Part shown: one piece after another, positions 35,801 to 44,701 of the stretch
How positions within the stretch are numbered: position 1 is the stretch's first letter
How the letters are laid out: every line of letters starts with the position of its first letter
From: JALHMI01 sp964598535
GTDB lineage: Bacteria; Planctomycetota; Planctomycetia; Pirellulales; PALSA-1355
Direction of reading: 5' to 3'
Length of the DNA stretch: 64,000 nt
NCBI GenBank assembly: GCA_964598535.1
Contig: CAZRCI010000010.1
Span: 81,550 to 145,549 of the forward strand
Translations under genes and position numbers: made by a program
Notes under the pieces: generated by a model
Databases searched by the model: none
What the model saw: the letters and a program-made list of their open reading frames with translations, nothing else
What the model was told of the DNA's origin: nothing

Positions 35801-38800
35801 CCGGCAGAGCCCACGGCCGAAGTCCGCGAGAACATCAAGAAGCAGCAGTCGCGCCGCGTGGGCATGGTTCAATACAGCCCCTACGAGCACTTAGGGCGCC
35901 CCTCGCGCATGCCGCAGGTGGCCGGACAGCTCAAGGCGGTCATCAGCTCCGGCTCCGATCGCCGGTTCGTCCAGCCTGGCGCGAGCGGCGTTCGGGCGCA
36001 ATGTTTCCAGGATATCTATTTGCTGGCGTCGCTGGTTCCATTGGTGACCGGTGACAAAGATTTCGACGCCGCCGCCTACATTCAGCAGCAGGTCGAACAA
36101 GCGCTCCAATCCAAGGATCCCAAGCAGCTCTGGCAAGCGATTTTCTATCTCACCTGGGAAGATCCGCAGGTGATGTACAACAACAGTCACAATGCCAACT
36201 ACGAGGCATGCCTGGCCGCGCTGCTCGAACAGGACGACCCTTACGCTGCCAGCAACATGATTATCAAGCTCGTAAACGAGCGGAACCGGCAGTCCAGCAA
36301 CGGCCAGGTCAAGTTCGAACCGCTCGACAAAGAAAAGATCGCCCGCGTCAAACGCTATCGCGATGTTGCGTCGAAGATGGCCGGCGCGATGAGCAATTAT
36401 TACGACATCTGGCTGGCCAGTGAGCTGGCCCGATCGGGCGAAGTGCAAGAAGCCAACGAATGGGTCGACGGCTACATCGAGTCCGCCAAGAAGAACTCAA
36501 ACGGTCTGATAGCGGCGATGCAAGCCGTGGCCATGCTATTCTCGACGGCCTGGGGTGGTGATCCGCCCGAGGGCATCGTCGATCACGCGATGACGTGCCT
36601 GCGTCGCGAGCTCAAGGAGGCGGAGAGCAACCTTGCGCAATTCACCCAGCACCGGGGCCAACTCGGCCAGGAGTTGGCCACCCTGATGCACGAGGTGGTG
36701 ACTCGCGATCGGTTCGACGACGCGATCGTTCTGGCGGACCTGGTGTTGCGCTACGAGGCGATGCAGGCCGCGAACCTTCGGCCGTCGCAACGGCAGCACA
36801 CCCAGAGCGTGTCGGGCGGGCTGAACTACTACGTGCAAGTCAATCGGCAACATAGGCAGCGCGCGGTCATGTTTCCTCCGCCGATGGTTTCTTTTGGGGC
36901 CGAAGCGATTCTGACCATGCACGCGTTGTACTCGGCCGTCAAGGAAGATCCGGAAAAACTGGCCAAGCTGATGGCGCAGCTCAAGCACTGGGCGGACGAT
37001 TCGGCCGAGGATTCGAACGTGCGCTCGGCGCGCATCCTGGCCAAGGCGGCTGTCCACTACTGGGCCGACGATCGCGCAGCCACCGAAAAAACCCTGCGCG
37101 CGGCCGAGGGATTGAAGATCGATCCCCAAGCCGTCGCGCTCATGCGTTCGCGGTTGCTCTACGAGGCGGGCAACGTCGCCGAGGCGTTGGTGTTGATCGA
37201 ACAGCTCAAGCCCACCAACCAGCAAATGATGGTCGATCGCGAGCTCGCCATCTTGCAACTCGTCCTGCAGCGCGGCGACCTGGAACGCGCCAGAGCCAGC
37301 GCCCAGCGGCTGTTCGCCTTGCGGCTCGAATCGGACACCGAATTTCGTCTGGCCGATTTGATGTACCAGCTCGGGATGCGCGAGCTGGGCGATCGCATGA
37401 TGGGGCGGATTCGCCGCCGCGCCGGGGGCCAGCAAAACACGCTCGTGCAGCTCATGAATCGATATCTGGAAGCCGACGACGCCAAGGCCGCGGCCGAAAT
37501 CGCCCGGCAGGTCGTTCGTCGCACCACGCCGCGCGGCGCTCAGCCCTACTACACGACCGAAAACTCTCAGCATGAACAGGCAGTCCGGGCGTTGGCTCGG
37601 GCCGGCGCGCTGGACGACCTGATCAAGCAGTACGAGGGGCTCGTCGAGCGCTCGCCCAAGAGCACCAAGCTTGTCGATCAATTGTGCGCCTTCTACGAAG
37701 CCGCCGGGCGCCGGGCGGACGCCGAGCAGCTTCGGATCAAGTCGGCCGAGTCCGTGCCTGACGATCCCCGCGCGCTGTTCGCGGCGGGCCAGCAGCTTGC
37801 CCGGCTGCAAAAGCACGCTGAAGCCGCGGACAAGTTCATTGCCGCGGTGACCAAATCGCCCGAGATGCTCAACAACAATTATTTCGAGATGCGCGACGCG
37901 CTGACCAAGGCCAAAGCCTGGGGCCGCCTGTCGGACGAGATCGTTAAGACGGGCATCAAGAGATTTGCGCAAAGCTATCGGATCGGCGAGTTATGCAACG
38001 AGCTGAGCCGGCAGAAGGACTCTGCCGCGATCAATCGGTTTCTCTACGCCTTGCTCTCCGAAGTCGATTGGGGACAGTCGTCGCAAATGATCTATTCGCT
38101 CGGCAATCTTCAATTCAAGCCGGACGAGAAGCTCGTCAAGCTGGTGGCCGACAAGTTGACCAGCCCCCAGGCCAATTTCAATACTTTCTCGAACAACGCA
38201 TTTGTCTGGTCGCGCAGCTCGAACGGCAAAACCAGCGGCGCCCTCAACGCAATTGCGTCGATCGTCAACAGCGATCCCGAGTTGGCGCAGCGGGTTTCGG
38301 CCGCGATGCGGGCCCGGGTGGAAAAGTCCGCGGACGAGCTTTTTGCGCGCATGCTCTTGGGCATGCTGTTGGGCAAGCAGCAGAAGTTCGAGGAACTTCA
38401 AACGCTGCTGGCCCCCGTGCTGGAAAAGACTGAAAAAAGCCAGCCCGAGGTCCAAGCCGTCTGGGCCGTCTGTTCGATGCTGGCCCACGATGCGAGTCAG
38501 CCGGCGCTGGCGGCCAGGCTGATGGAGCAGGTTGGAGCAGAGCCGTTCAGGATCAACGATGGCTCGGACTTTCAATTTACCGCCATGGCGCTATGGGCTT
38601 TTGCCTACGAGAATTCCAATCAACCCGACCGGGCTCAGCGCATCCTGATGGAAGAACTTCGCATGGCGTCTCCCCAGGATGAACGCTATGCCAGCAATCC
38701 CGGCTATGCCGAGTATCGCTATCTGAGCTCACTGGTCGAGCTTACCGAGCGGTTTCTCAAGATGGGCTATCCGGCCGAGGCATTCATTGCCTATCGCAAG

Positions 38801-39646
38801 GCTTTCGGCGACGAGAGTGTCTTGCAGCGCGCGACGCAATGGGGCGGTTCCCACTTTGCACAGCGAAAGGACGCGCTCGCGACGCAGTTTGCGGCCCGCA
38901 AACACGCGGACGGCATGCTCAAGATCATTGAGAACGCGTTGGTTCCCGTCGCTCCGCAAGCGGATGACATTGGCGGCGAGGTGCTTGCCACGGTGAGCGA
39001 TTTTCTTGGCGAGCCCATTCTCCAGCGCAATTCGCTGCTCGACACGCGCGTCAGCATGCCGCTCGAAGAGTTCGTCCTGGGTATTTCCAAAGACGAGCGG
39101 CTGAAACAAGAGGTCGTGAAGAAGCTCGACGAGCTGCCGCTGGCCGAAGACGCCGGTTCGCTGCCTCTCAAGCAGCTTGTCATGCGTCTGCTCGTTAGCG
39201 ATATCGTGGGCGCGCGCGAAGCGTCTGATGTGGCCGGCCGCGCGATCCTGGCTTGGGTCGCGGCGCACGCGCCTCCCGAGCCGCCGCCGGCCGCGGAGGC
39301 GTCGCCCGACTCGGGTGAGGCAGAAGGCTCGGCGGCGAAGACGCCCCCGGCTTCCAAGCCGCCGCGCGTTCTGAGCGAAGAACTGCTGCTGGCGATGGCG
39401 GCTCTGCGCATGCCGCAGGACTCGGTGGACCAGCAAGCCGTGATCAGCCTGTTGGAACGGGCCATGGTGGCGGCGCGTGTCGAAAAGGAGCCGGCGCTGG
39501 TCGGCAGCCTGCAATGCCAGGTCGCGCGGCGCATCGCGGCCGCCGAACCCGACCGCGCTCGCGAGATGTTCCAGGAAGCGCTCGATCAACTGTTGCCGGT
39601 GCCCGGCGAGCAGGCAAATCTGGCTCCCACGAAGGAGACGAACTGA
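32852..39646 (+). CDS. giant secreted/periplasmic TPR-repeat protein, 2264 aa
   Basis: An N-terminal signal-like segment (GGLLAVAVACSVASAG, about 15-30) is followed by a low-complexity Ala/Glu/Pro linker. From about residue 100 nearly the whole protein consists of TPR-type helical pairs with recurring A-x-x-Y and D-A-x-A/E-A patterns, such as GDVAVWEAAAALQERAGRFGDA and the G-x-L-x-x-A-L-x-x-Y spacing. A Pro/Ala/Ser-rich spacer lies near 2140-2170. TPR arrays are protein-interaction scaffolds. RBS-like CAGAGGG precedes the ATG. Its stop overlaps the next start (TGATG), so it is co-translated with the DUF1583-like protein. A cell-envelope scaffold partnered with the divergent MoxR/VWA genes is a reasonable inference. 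Confidence 0.85.
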   Translation: MSRMELVRSAWAMRGGLLAVAVACSVASAGRHGRAGETEPTATPAAAVASQVAEQENPEAAKERVAAERFLELLKKRPRLGTALDKVYGYHVSRGSLDEFTASLQQQAESGGDGNLWLVLGMVQMQRGHDALAAASLEKAEASLPKEPLASYYLGKTLLLVGEVDLAAEALRRAIDRQPARADMLAIFQDLGRIYQRTGRTQEALEVWRQLEKQFPGDLQVREQIATILADEGATAAALERYTALAGSVKDRFRKVELAIRAAQLKAQLGQVTEALADFERQLAQVNPESWLHRDIRRRIEEVFWSSGDIDGLVAYYADWVKRHPDDVDAMLRTARMLAAQRRVAEAEKWFRDAIQKSPSTPEPRLALAESLAGDSRYEEAAQEMAALVEIQPDNPDYIVRWGELIFADDKQPEEARRAAAGEVWRRMLVKRGNDPVTVSRVADLLRGSGATEAALEQYRAAIELAPGEPQYREYLGEFFHQLDRKDEALATWRELASGERETRDNLVRLSEVLGTFHFGEEALAAIAKACEMKPTFGHRARYAELLREAKRYDDAQRQLDLAEPLAEDPELRELVLVERIKNYQAAGELDKRIDEAQAAVEGEKADDAAAWRMLALLHDADRKFELACNAIAKATELAPGDVAVWEAAAALQERAGRFGDAVAAYRKLATLDRRYLSNYLTQIASLEMRLGNVDAALETGEQLIASAPGNSDHYRFFADLCFRTGNGARGLDVLRRNVRGNPNDAEALTYLARMLSEEFATDEAVELYWRAFDLGKDIDAKNAVIAPLTELYLRTNRFDVLVERLQTVGREQNKPRDAALWAAAAHQAAGDLGMAKQLLEGLAREDSRDTKLFEQLVALARAEFDFEAAVEFQRRLVAAAPTPEAEYLLGNLLLELGEIDEAEAMWLKLSQRAGDRRALDASIATLINKEQYDTAAKVIERAMAKDPANWELLGPAMIAYIKLDRKEDARRLAERVLAMNVDPAEPTAEVRENIKKQQSRRVGMVQYSPYEHLGRPSRMPQVAGQLKAVISSGSDRRFVQPGASGVRAQCFQDIYLLASLVPLVTGDKDFDAAAYIQQQVEQALQSKDPKQLWQAIFYLTWEDPQVMYNNSHNANYEACLAALLEQDDPYAASNMIIKLVNERNRQSSNGQVKFEPLDKEKIARVKRYRDVASKMAGAMSNYYDIWLASELARSGEVQEANEWVDGYIESAKKNSNGLIAAMQAVAMLFSTAWGGDPPEGIVDHAMTCLRRELKEAESNLAQFTQHRGQLGQELATLMHEVVTRDRFDDAIVLADLVLRYEAMQAANLRPSQRQHTQSVSGGLNYYVQVNRQHRQRAVMFPPPMVSFGAEAILTMHALYSAVKEDPEKLAKLMAQLKHWADDSAEDSNVRSARILAKAAVHYWADDRAATEKTLRAAEGLKIDPQAVALMRSRLLYEAGNVAEALVLIEQLKPTNQQMMVDRELAILQLVLQRGDLERARASAQRLFALRLESDTEFRLADLMYQLGMRELGDRMMGRIRRRAGGQQNTLVQLMNRYLEADDAKAAAEIARQVVRRTTPRGAQPYYTTENSQHEQAVRALARAGALDDLIKQYEGLVERSPKSTKLVDQLCAFYEAAGRRADAEQLRIKSAESVPDDPRALFAAGQQLARLQKHAEAADKFIAAVTKSPEMLNNNYFEMRDALTKAKAWGRLSDEIVKTGIKRFAQSYRIGELCNELSRQKDSAAINRFLYALLSEVDWGQSSQMIYSLGNLQFKPDEKLVKLVADKLTSPQANFNTFSNNAFVWSRSSNGKTSGALNAIASIVNSDPELAQRVSAAMRARVEKSADELFARMLLGMLLGKQQKFEELQTLLAPVLEKTEKSQPEVQAVWAVCSMLAHDASQPALAARLMEQVGAEPFRINDGSDFQFTAMALWAFAYENSNQPDRAQRILMEELRMASPQDERYASNPGYAEYRYLSSLVELTERFLKMGYPAEAFIAYRKAFGDESVLQRATQWGGSHFAQRKDALATQFAARKHADGMLKIIENALVPVAPQADDIGGEVLATVSDFLGEPILQRNSLLDTRVSMPLEEFVLGISKDERLKQEVVKKLDELPLAEDAGSLPLKQLVMRLLVSDIVGAREASDVAGRAILAWVAAHAPPEPPPAAEASPDSGEAEGSAAKTPPASKPPRVLSEELLLAMAALRMPQDSVDQQAVISLLERAMVAARVEKEPALVGSLQCQVARRIAAAEPDRAREMFQEALDQLLPVPGEQANLAPTKETN

Positions 39647-42600
39647 TGTCCCTCAGCACCGATGGATACCGCAGTGCCGCTTCGTGCGTCTGCCGCCTGG
39701 GGCAGGTCGCGTTGGCATTTGTCGCGCTGGGCGCGCTATCGCCGCCGGCGCTGGCTCAGGTAGTGCTCAGCGTGGCGTCGCCCTATGCCGCCAAGCCCGA
39801 AGATAACAGCCATGCCGAACGCTGCCTGGCCGCGCTCGATCTGGCCATGCTGGCCGCCGAGAGTGGAATCATGGATGTCTCGATCGACGCCATGCAACGA
39901 GCCACGGCCAAGGGCCCGCCCGTCGCGGGCATGGAGCTCGGAAGCCTGCTCGGCAATAATTCGCGGCCGCGCTCGGCGAGCCCATCGAACAGCCCTCGGT
40001 CGACGGCCGCGGCCTCGGCCCAAGCGAAACTGGGGGCCCGCTTGCTCGAATTGCACGAGGTGTGGAAGAAAAAGCAGGTGGATCCGGCCGCGGCATATCA
40101 GGCGTTCAAGTCGCTGGTGTTTCCCGCCCAGCGTCCTAGCGAGGCGTTTCCCTACGCGGCCCGCCTGCTGCAAAGAGTGCAAGCCAATTATTCCCGCCTC
40201 CAGTACGACGTCGAGGAACCCAAACTCGAGCCGTGCGCTGCGACGGCGCTCGTGGAATGGGCCCGCCTGGCCGGCAAAGAGGACGACCTACTGGCCGAGG
40301 CGACCGCGCGGCAACCATTTCCCAGTGCAATGACCGCCTCGCTGCTGGTACAGATCCTGCTTGCGCAGCAGGAATCGCGGCCCGTGGACGAAGCCCGGGC
40401 GTTGTGCGAGCCGTTGGCCGCGCAGGTCAAGCTGCTGGTTTCGGGCCCTGACGCCCTGTTGCTGTTCGGTCATACCTGGAAGATGCTTGCCCGGCTGCCC
40501 GACGATTCCCCCGAGCGCAAGAAATTGATCGCCGCAGCGCTGGTGTCGCTGCGTGGCGATTCGAATTGGGCCGCGAACGAGTGGCTTGTCTTTCTGGTGG
40601 ACCGGGGGTTGCGCGAAGCGTTGGATTCCGGCGATCATGAAAAGTTTCGCAGCTTCGTGGCGATCGCCAACTCGCGGTTCGACAACATACGCTCGAATAA
40701 TGCCGATTATGTCGCTTCGCAGGAGGCCTCGCTGTATGGTTGGGCCGCGCGGCGCGCATTCGCCGCGGGGCACCTTGTCCTGGCGGCCGACTGCCTGCGT
40801 TTGCAGCATCAGTTGCCGGTTAGCCAAACCTACTTGCAGTCACAGTCGGATGTGATTCTCAACCCCTTGCAGCCGGTCGTGCAAGCGCTGCTCTCGCTTC
40901 CGCGCGACGAGCGTTACGGAATCATCAAGAGCCTTGCCTGGAAGCTACCGAACCTGGGCATGACCCGTTCCACGCGGTTGCGCAGCAACGAGCAGATTCC
41001 GCAGGTGTTTCAGGCGGCGGCCGGCGATGTTCCCTGGCGGTTGATCGCCGGCGAACGGGCTCGCGGCGCCAGCTTGCTAGAGTGGACCATGCGCGACGCG
41101 ATCGCGCTCGGCAAGCAAAGCGAAGTTGAAGACGAGATCAAGCGGCTGGAGGGCGCCGGCAGCGACGATGCCCGCATCGCCCGTATCGTGTACCGCTTGG
41201 CTCAGGACAAGCCGATCGACATTGCGGCGCTGCTGCAAGCGCGGGATACCGAGCAGGAATTGCGCCCCGTGATCGGAACCAGCGGCCCGATCGTTCCGCT
41301 CGATTTGGAAATCGTCGAGCAGGCGCTCGCGCAGCCGGAACACCGCGCAGCCGGGCTCAAGCTTCTCGACCGATTGCACGATCTCGCGAACACCGGGCAT
41401 CAGGACGTCTACGTCACCCTGACCCGCGCGATCAAGCTCGGGCTTCGCGACAAACCCTTGGAAGCCACCCAGGGCGACCTTGCGCACTGGGTTGTTGCGG
41501 ACGACATCAAGGAGGCCGACTACACGCTCGGCAACCCGGCCCAGACGCTGTGGATTCGGCGTGACGACAAGACCTGGGGGCACGAGTTCGGCACGAACTT
41601 CTCCACGCTCATGCTTCGCTATCCACTGGCCGGCGACTATTCGATCGCGTTCCGCGTGAGCGATGGCGGATACGCGGAAGGCGCGGCTTCGCTCAGCGGC
41701 CGGATGATCGAGTTTCTCGAATTTCGCAAGCGGCTCCAGGTGTGGGGCCTGGGGCATCGCAATCAAACCTCGTTCGCGACAGACGTTCTCCAAAGCGGCA
41801 CGTTCAACAACATTCGGCTGGATCGTAAAGGCGATACGCTCACCATCCACGTCAACGACCGCTTCGAAAAACAGCTCGACGTGCCCGCCGCCGACTTCCC
41901 GTTTTTCGGCCTGGCATCGTACCACTACCGCGCGAGCTCGTTCGAGGGGCTGGCCATCTCCGGCGATGGCACGATTCCGCGCAGCGTCGAGATGCTCACC
42001 TCGGGACTCGTGGGTTGGAGCGCCCGGTTCAAGGGCGAGGAGCTTCCAACGATGGCAATTACGTCCGAAACCAGGCCGCCCGACGAGGACGAAAAAGTTG
42101 ATTGGCGGCTTGTAGACGGAGTCGTCGAGAGCCTGCCTCGCGCGGAGGAGAAATCGCAAGGCAAAAGCCCCAACGCCAAGTACGAACGTCCGCGCCGTGA
42201 ATCGGTCCTGCAATATCTCCGTCCGCTCGTCTCGGGCGAGGAGATTTCGCTCGAATTCTTCCACGAGCCAGGTAAGTTCACGCTCGCCCCGGCGCTCGGT
42301 CGCATCGCCATCCTGCTCTCGGGCGACAAGATCGGCCTGCATTGGATCACCGCCGATCCGGCGGGTATCACGACCGGAATCGACGACACCAATCGCGTCG
42401 AAGATCCCGCGGCCCAGCAACCCGAGCCCGTCGCGCTCAAGAGCGGCGTCTGGAACAAGCTCAGTCTCAAGCTCGAAGGTGACGAGGCCGTGCTTGCCGT
42501 CAACGACCAGATTGTCTATCGACGCACCTGGGAGCCTGAGGCGGGGCGGTTGTTTGGGTTGTTTCACGAGCCCGCCGAATCTCAGGTTCGGGTCCGAAAC

Positions 42601-42702
42601 GTCCGGCTTCGGGGCGATTGGCCCGAGCGGCTGCCAAACGACCTGTTCGAGCTAAAGCCTCGGAGCGAGACGACTTCGGTCCAAAGCCGCACCGGTTTGT
42701 AA
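39646..42702 (+). CDS. planctomycete-type secreted protein with C-terminal lectin-like beta domains (DUF1583-like)
   Basis: 1018 aa from ATG 39646, preceded by AAGGAGACGAAC and overlapping the TPR gene stop. Signal peptide LGQVALAFVALGALSPPALAQ (about 18-38). The N-terminal half is helical and TPR-like. The C-terminal half has two concanavalin/LamG-like beta sandwiches: about 650-790 (YSIAFRVSDGGYAEGAAS to FPFFGLASYHYR) and about 860-1005 (ISLEFFHEPGKFTLAPALG, ending at a VRVRNVRLRGDWP strand). This resembles the DUF1583 proteins annotated only in planctomycetes; that name is from memory and unverified. Co-expression with the TPR giant suggests an extracytoplasmic complex. Confidence 0.75.
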   Translation: MSLSTDGYRSAASCVCRLGQVALAFVALGALSPPALAQVVLSVASPYAAKPEDNSHAERCLAALDLAMLAAESGIMDVSIDAMQRATAKGPPVAGMELGSLLGNNSRPRSASPSNSPRSTAAASAQAKLGARLLELHEVWKKKQVDPAAAYQAFKSLVFPAQRPSEAFPYAARLLQRVQANYSRLQYDVEEPKLEPCAATALVEWARLAGKEDDLLAEATARQPFPSAMTASLLVQILLAQQESRPVDEARALCEPLAAQVKLLVSGPDALLLFGHTWKMLARLPDDSPERKKLIAAALVSLRGDSNWAANEWLVFLVDRGLREALDSGDHEKFRSFVAIANSRFDNIRSNNADYVASQEASLYGWAARRAFAAGHLVLAADCLRLQHQLPVSQTYLQSQSDVILNPLQPVVQALLSLPRDERYGIIKSLAWKLPNLGMTRSTRLRSNEQIPQVFQAAAGDVPWRLIAGERARGASLLEWTMRDAIALGKQSEVEDEIKRLEGAGSDDARIARIVYRLAQDKPIDIAALLQARDTEQELRPVIGTSGPIVPLDLEIVEQALAQPEHRAAGLKLLDRLHDLANTGHQDVYVTLTRAIKLGLRDKPLEATQGDLAHWVVADDIKEADYTLGNPAQTLWIRRDDKTWGHEFGTNFSTLMLRYPLAGDYSIAFRVSDGGYAEGAASLSGRMIEFLEFRKRLQVWGLGHRNQTSFATDVLQSGTFNNIRLDRKGDTLTIHVNDRFEKQLDVPAADFPFFGLASYHYRASSFEGLAISGDGTIPRSVEMLTSGLVGWSARFKGEELPTMAITSETRPPDEDEKVDWRLVDGVVESLPRAEEKSQGKSPNAKYERPRRESVLQYLRPLVSGEEISLEFFHEPGKFTLAPALGRIAILLSGDKIGLHWITADPAGITTGIDDTNRVEDPAAQQPEPVALKSGVWNKLSLKLEGDEAVLAVNDQIVYRRTWEPEAGRLFGLFHEPAESQVRVRNVRLRGDWPERLPNDLFELKPRSETTSVQSRTGL

Positions 42703-42881
42703 GCCTGTGTGCAGCCTTACAAACGCGTCCCCGCATGTCCGGGGTGGCCGGCATGATGGGGATAACCAAAATGATTTGGGAATGAGTGCGCTCACGTTCT
42801 TGGCGGCATTTCGTTAAGCTGTAGGTGAGTTCTCCTCCCGCCGCTCGCAAACCCATTCGTAACCAGTCAGGAGCTGTCGCG

Positions 42882-44408
42882 ATGCTTGAGCAACTGCAAG
42901 CCCGGCTACATCCCGTGCGGATGCGTCAACGCTGGGAACGTGCTTTGGGCTGGGGGACGATCGGTTTGTTGGCTGGCGCGGTGCTTGGTTCCGCCTGGTA
43001 CGTGGCCGCTTGGCTCGGTTTGCCCGTCGTGCCGGCTTTCGCGTGGGGGCTGCTGGCGGGGAGCGCGCTATTGGGGGCTGTGCTCGGTTTTGCCTGGCCT
43101 GCTAGTTGGCGTTCCTCGGCCCGGTTGGTGGATGCGGTTTACGGGCTCAAGGACCGCACGCTGACGGCGCTTGATTTTGCTTCGCGTCGTACGACCGATC
43201 CGATGCATCAATTGCAGATGAGCGACGCGCTAACGCACTTGTCGTCGGTCGAGGCCCGACAAGTGGTGCCGTGGCGCCGGCCGCGGCTTGTTCCGCTGAC
43301 CGTGGCGGCCGTGTGCGTCATGGCGGCCCTTGGCTTTTTGCCGTTCTCGCCAGAAGCCACGCAAGCGAATATCTCCGCGGGGCCTCTGGAGGTGGTACTC
43401 GATCAGGCGGCGCTACTCGAAGACACCATGCTCGAAGAGCTCAAAGCGCTGGTTCACGAGACGGACGATCCAGAGCTCAAGCAACTTGCCGAGGATCTGG
43501 AAAAGGCCGTGGAAGATCTCAAAGATCCGGCCGTCGATCAGCGCGAAGCGCTGGCCAAACTATCGGAGATGCAAGCCGCCGTGGCCGAAGCGGTGAAGGC
43601 GCTCGACGTGGCCGAGGTCGAAGCGCAGCTTCAGCAGCTCGCCTCGGCGTTCGAAGTGTCTGAAGCGACCGAGGCCGCCAGCCAGGCCCTTAAAGCCAGC
43701 GAGCATGACAAGGCCGCCGAAGAACTGGAGAAAATCGACGCCTCGACGATGAGCAAGAAAGAGCGCGACGCGCTGGCGGCGAACCTTGCGAAGCTCGCCA
43801 GCAACCTGGGCGAGGGCAAGAAAGGCCAACTCGGCGAGGCCGTCCAAGAGATGTTGGATGGGCTCTCGAACGAAAATGATTCGAAGAGCAAAGACGGCAT
43901 GTGCAAGGCGGCCGGCGTCTGCCGCAAGCAAGGCGCCAAGAAAAAAGTGAGTGACTGCCTCGCTTGCCAGTTGAATCGATTGGCCGAGTGCAAAGGCTAC
44001 TGCCAGGGCCAGTGCAACGGTCAAGGATCCAAGGTCGCCAAGAGCGATAGCCCCAGCAACAAGGCGGGCCGTGGCGCTTCGAACCAACCGCTGGGTGAGG
44101 AGAAAACCAAGCTCGACGGCCGCCGCCGCGAAGAGAATCTGACCGGAACGCCGGGCGATGGTCCCAGCGAACGCGAAACGCTCGCCACGGCCGAAGCCCG
44201 CCAGGACGCCGCTCGCAGCTATCGCGAGCGATACGTCGAGTTCCGCAAGCAGATGGAAGAGGTGCTCGACAGCGAACCGCTGCCGCTGGGGCATCGTGAA
44301 ACCGTGCGCAAATACTTCGAAGCCATCCGGCCCACCGCCGCCGAAAGCGATCTTGCCGACCAGCCGTCCGCGGAAGCCTCGGCCGAAGCAGCCGCGGCGC
44401 CCGAATAA
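42882..44408 (+). CDS. membrane coiled-coil protein with cysteine-rich patch, 508 aa
   Basis: ATG 42882 is preceded by AGGAGCTGTCGCG; the longer frame from 42825 lacks this. Two membrane hairpins are visible in the first 165 residues (TIGLLAGAVLGSAWYVAAW; WGLLAGSALLGAVLGFAW; then LTVAAVCVMAALGFLPF). A long acidic coiled coil follows (about 180-330, rich in EELKALVHE, LAEDLEKAVEDL). Near residues 345-385 seven cysteines cluster (CKAAGVC, then DCLACQLN, ECKGYCQGQC), which suggests metal binding or disulfides. The tail is charged and low-complexity. Third gene of the TPR operon. Its function is unknown; a scaffold for the envelope complex is a guess. Confidence 0.75.
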   Translation: MLEQLQARLHPVRMRQRWERALGWGTIGLLAGAVLGSAWYVAAWLGLPVVPAFAWGLLAGSALLGAVLGFAWPASWRSSARLVDAVYGLKDRTLTALDFASRRTTDPMHQLQMSDALTHLSSVEARQVVPWRRPRLVPLTVAAVCVMAALGFLPFSPEATQANISAGPLEVVLDQAALLEDTMLEELKALVHETDDPELKQLAEDLEKAVEDLKDPAVDQREALAKLSEMQAAVAEAVKALDVAEVEAQLQQLASAFEVSEATEAASQALKASEHDKAAEELEKIDASTMSKKERDALAANLAKLASNLGEGKKGQLGEAVQEMLDGLSNENDSKSKDGMCKAAGVCRKQGAKKKVSDCLACQLNRLAECKGYCQGQCNGQGSKVAKSDSPSNKAGRGASNQPLGEEKTKLDGRRREENLTGTPGDGPSERETLATAEARQDAARSYRERYVEFRKQMEEVLDSEPLPLGHRETVRKYFEAIRPTAAESDLADQPSAEASAEAAAAPE

Positions 44409-44701
44409 CCTCGGTATTCTCAACGTCGCCGCTGCGCCCGCGCGCTGTCCGAGCCGAGAACGTGAAGTGCTTGGCGTGGACATGCTTCTTCGCGGGCATG
44501 ATCTTGTCGATGTCGCGCGCGTGAGCGCCTTAGCGCCAGCAGCGCGATGCTAGCGGTCCAGCCACGCGTTTTCGGCCGGCCGTGCCACCCGCTTGAGCGG
44601 ATTTTCTCGAAGCCGGAAGCCTTTCCTGGTCGATAAAGGTTCCAGGTTCGATGCATGATCTCTCGCGTACTATCTGCGCACTCAAGTTCGGATTACAAGC
44701 C

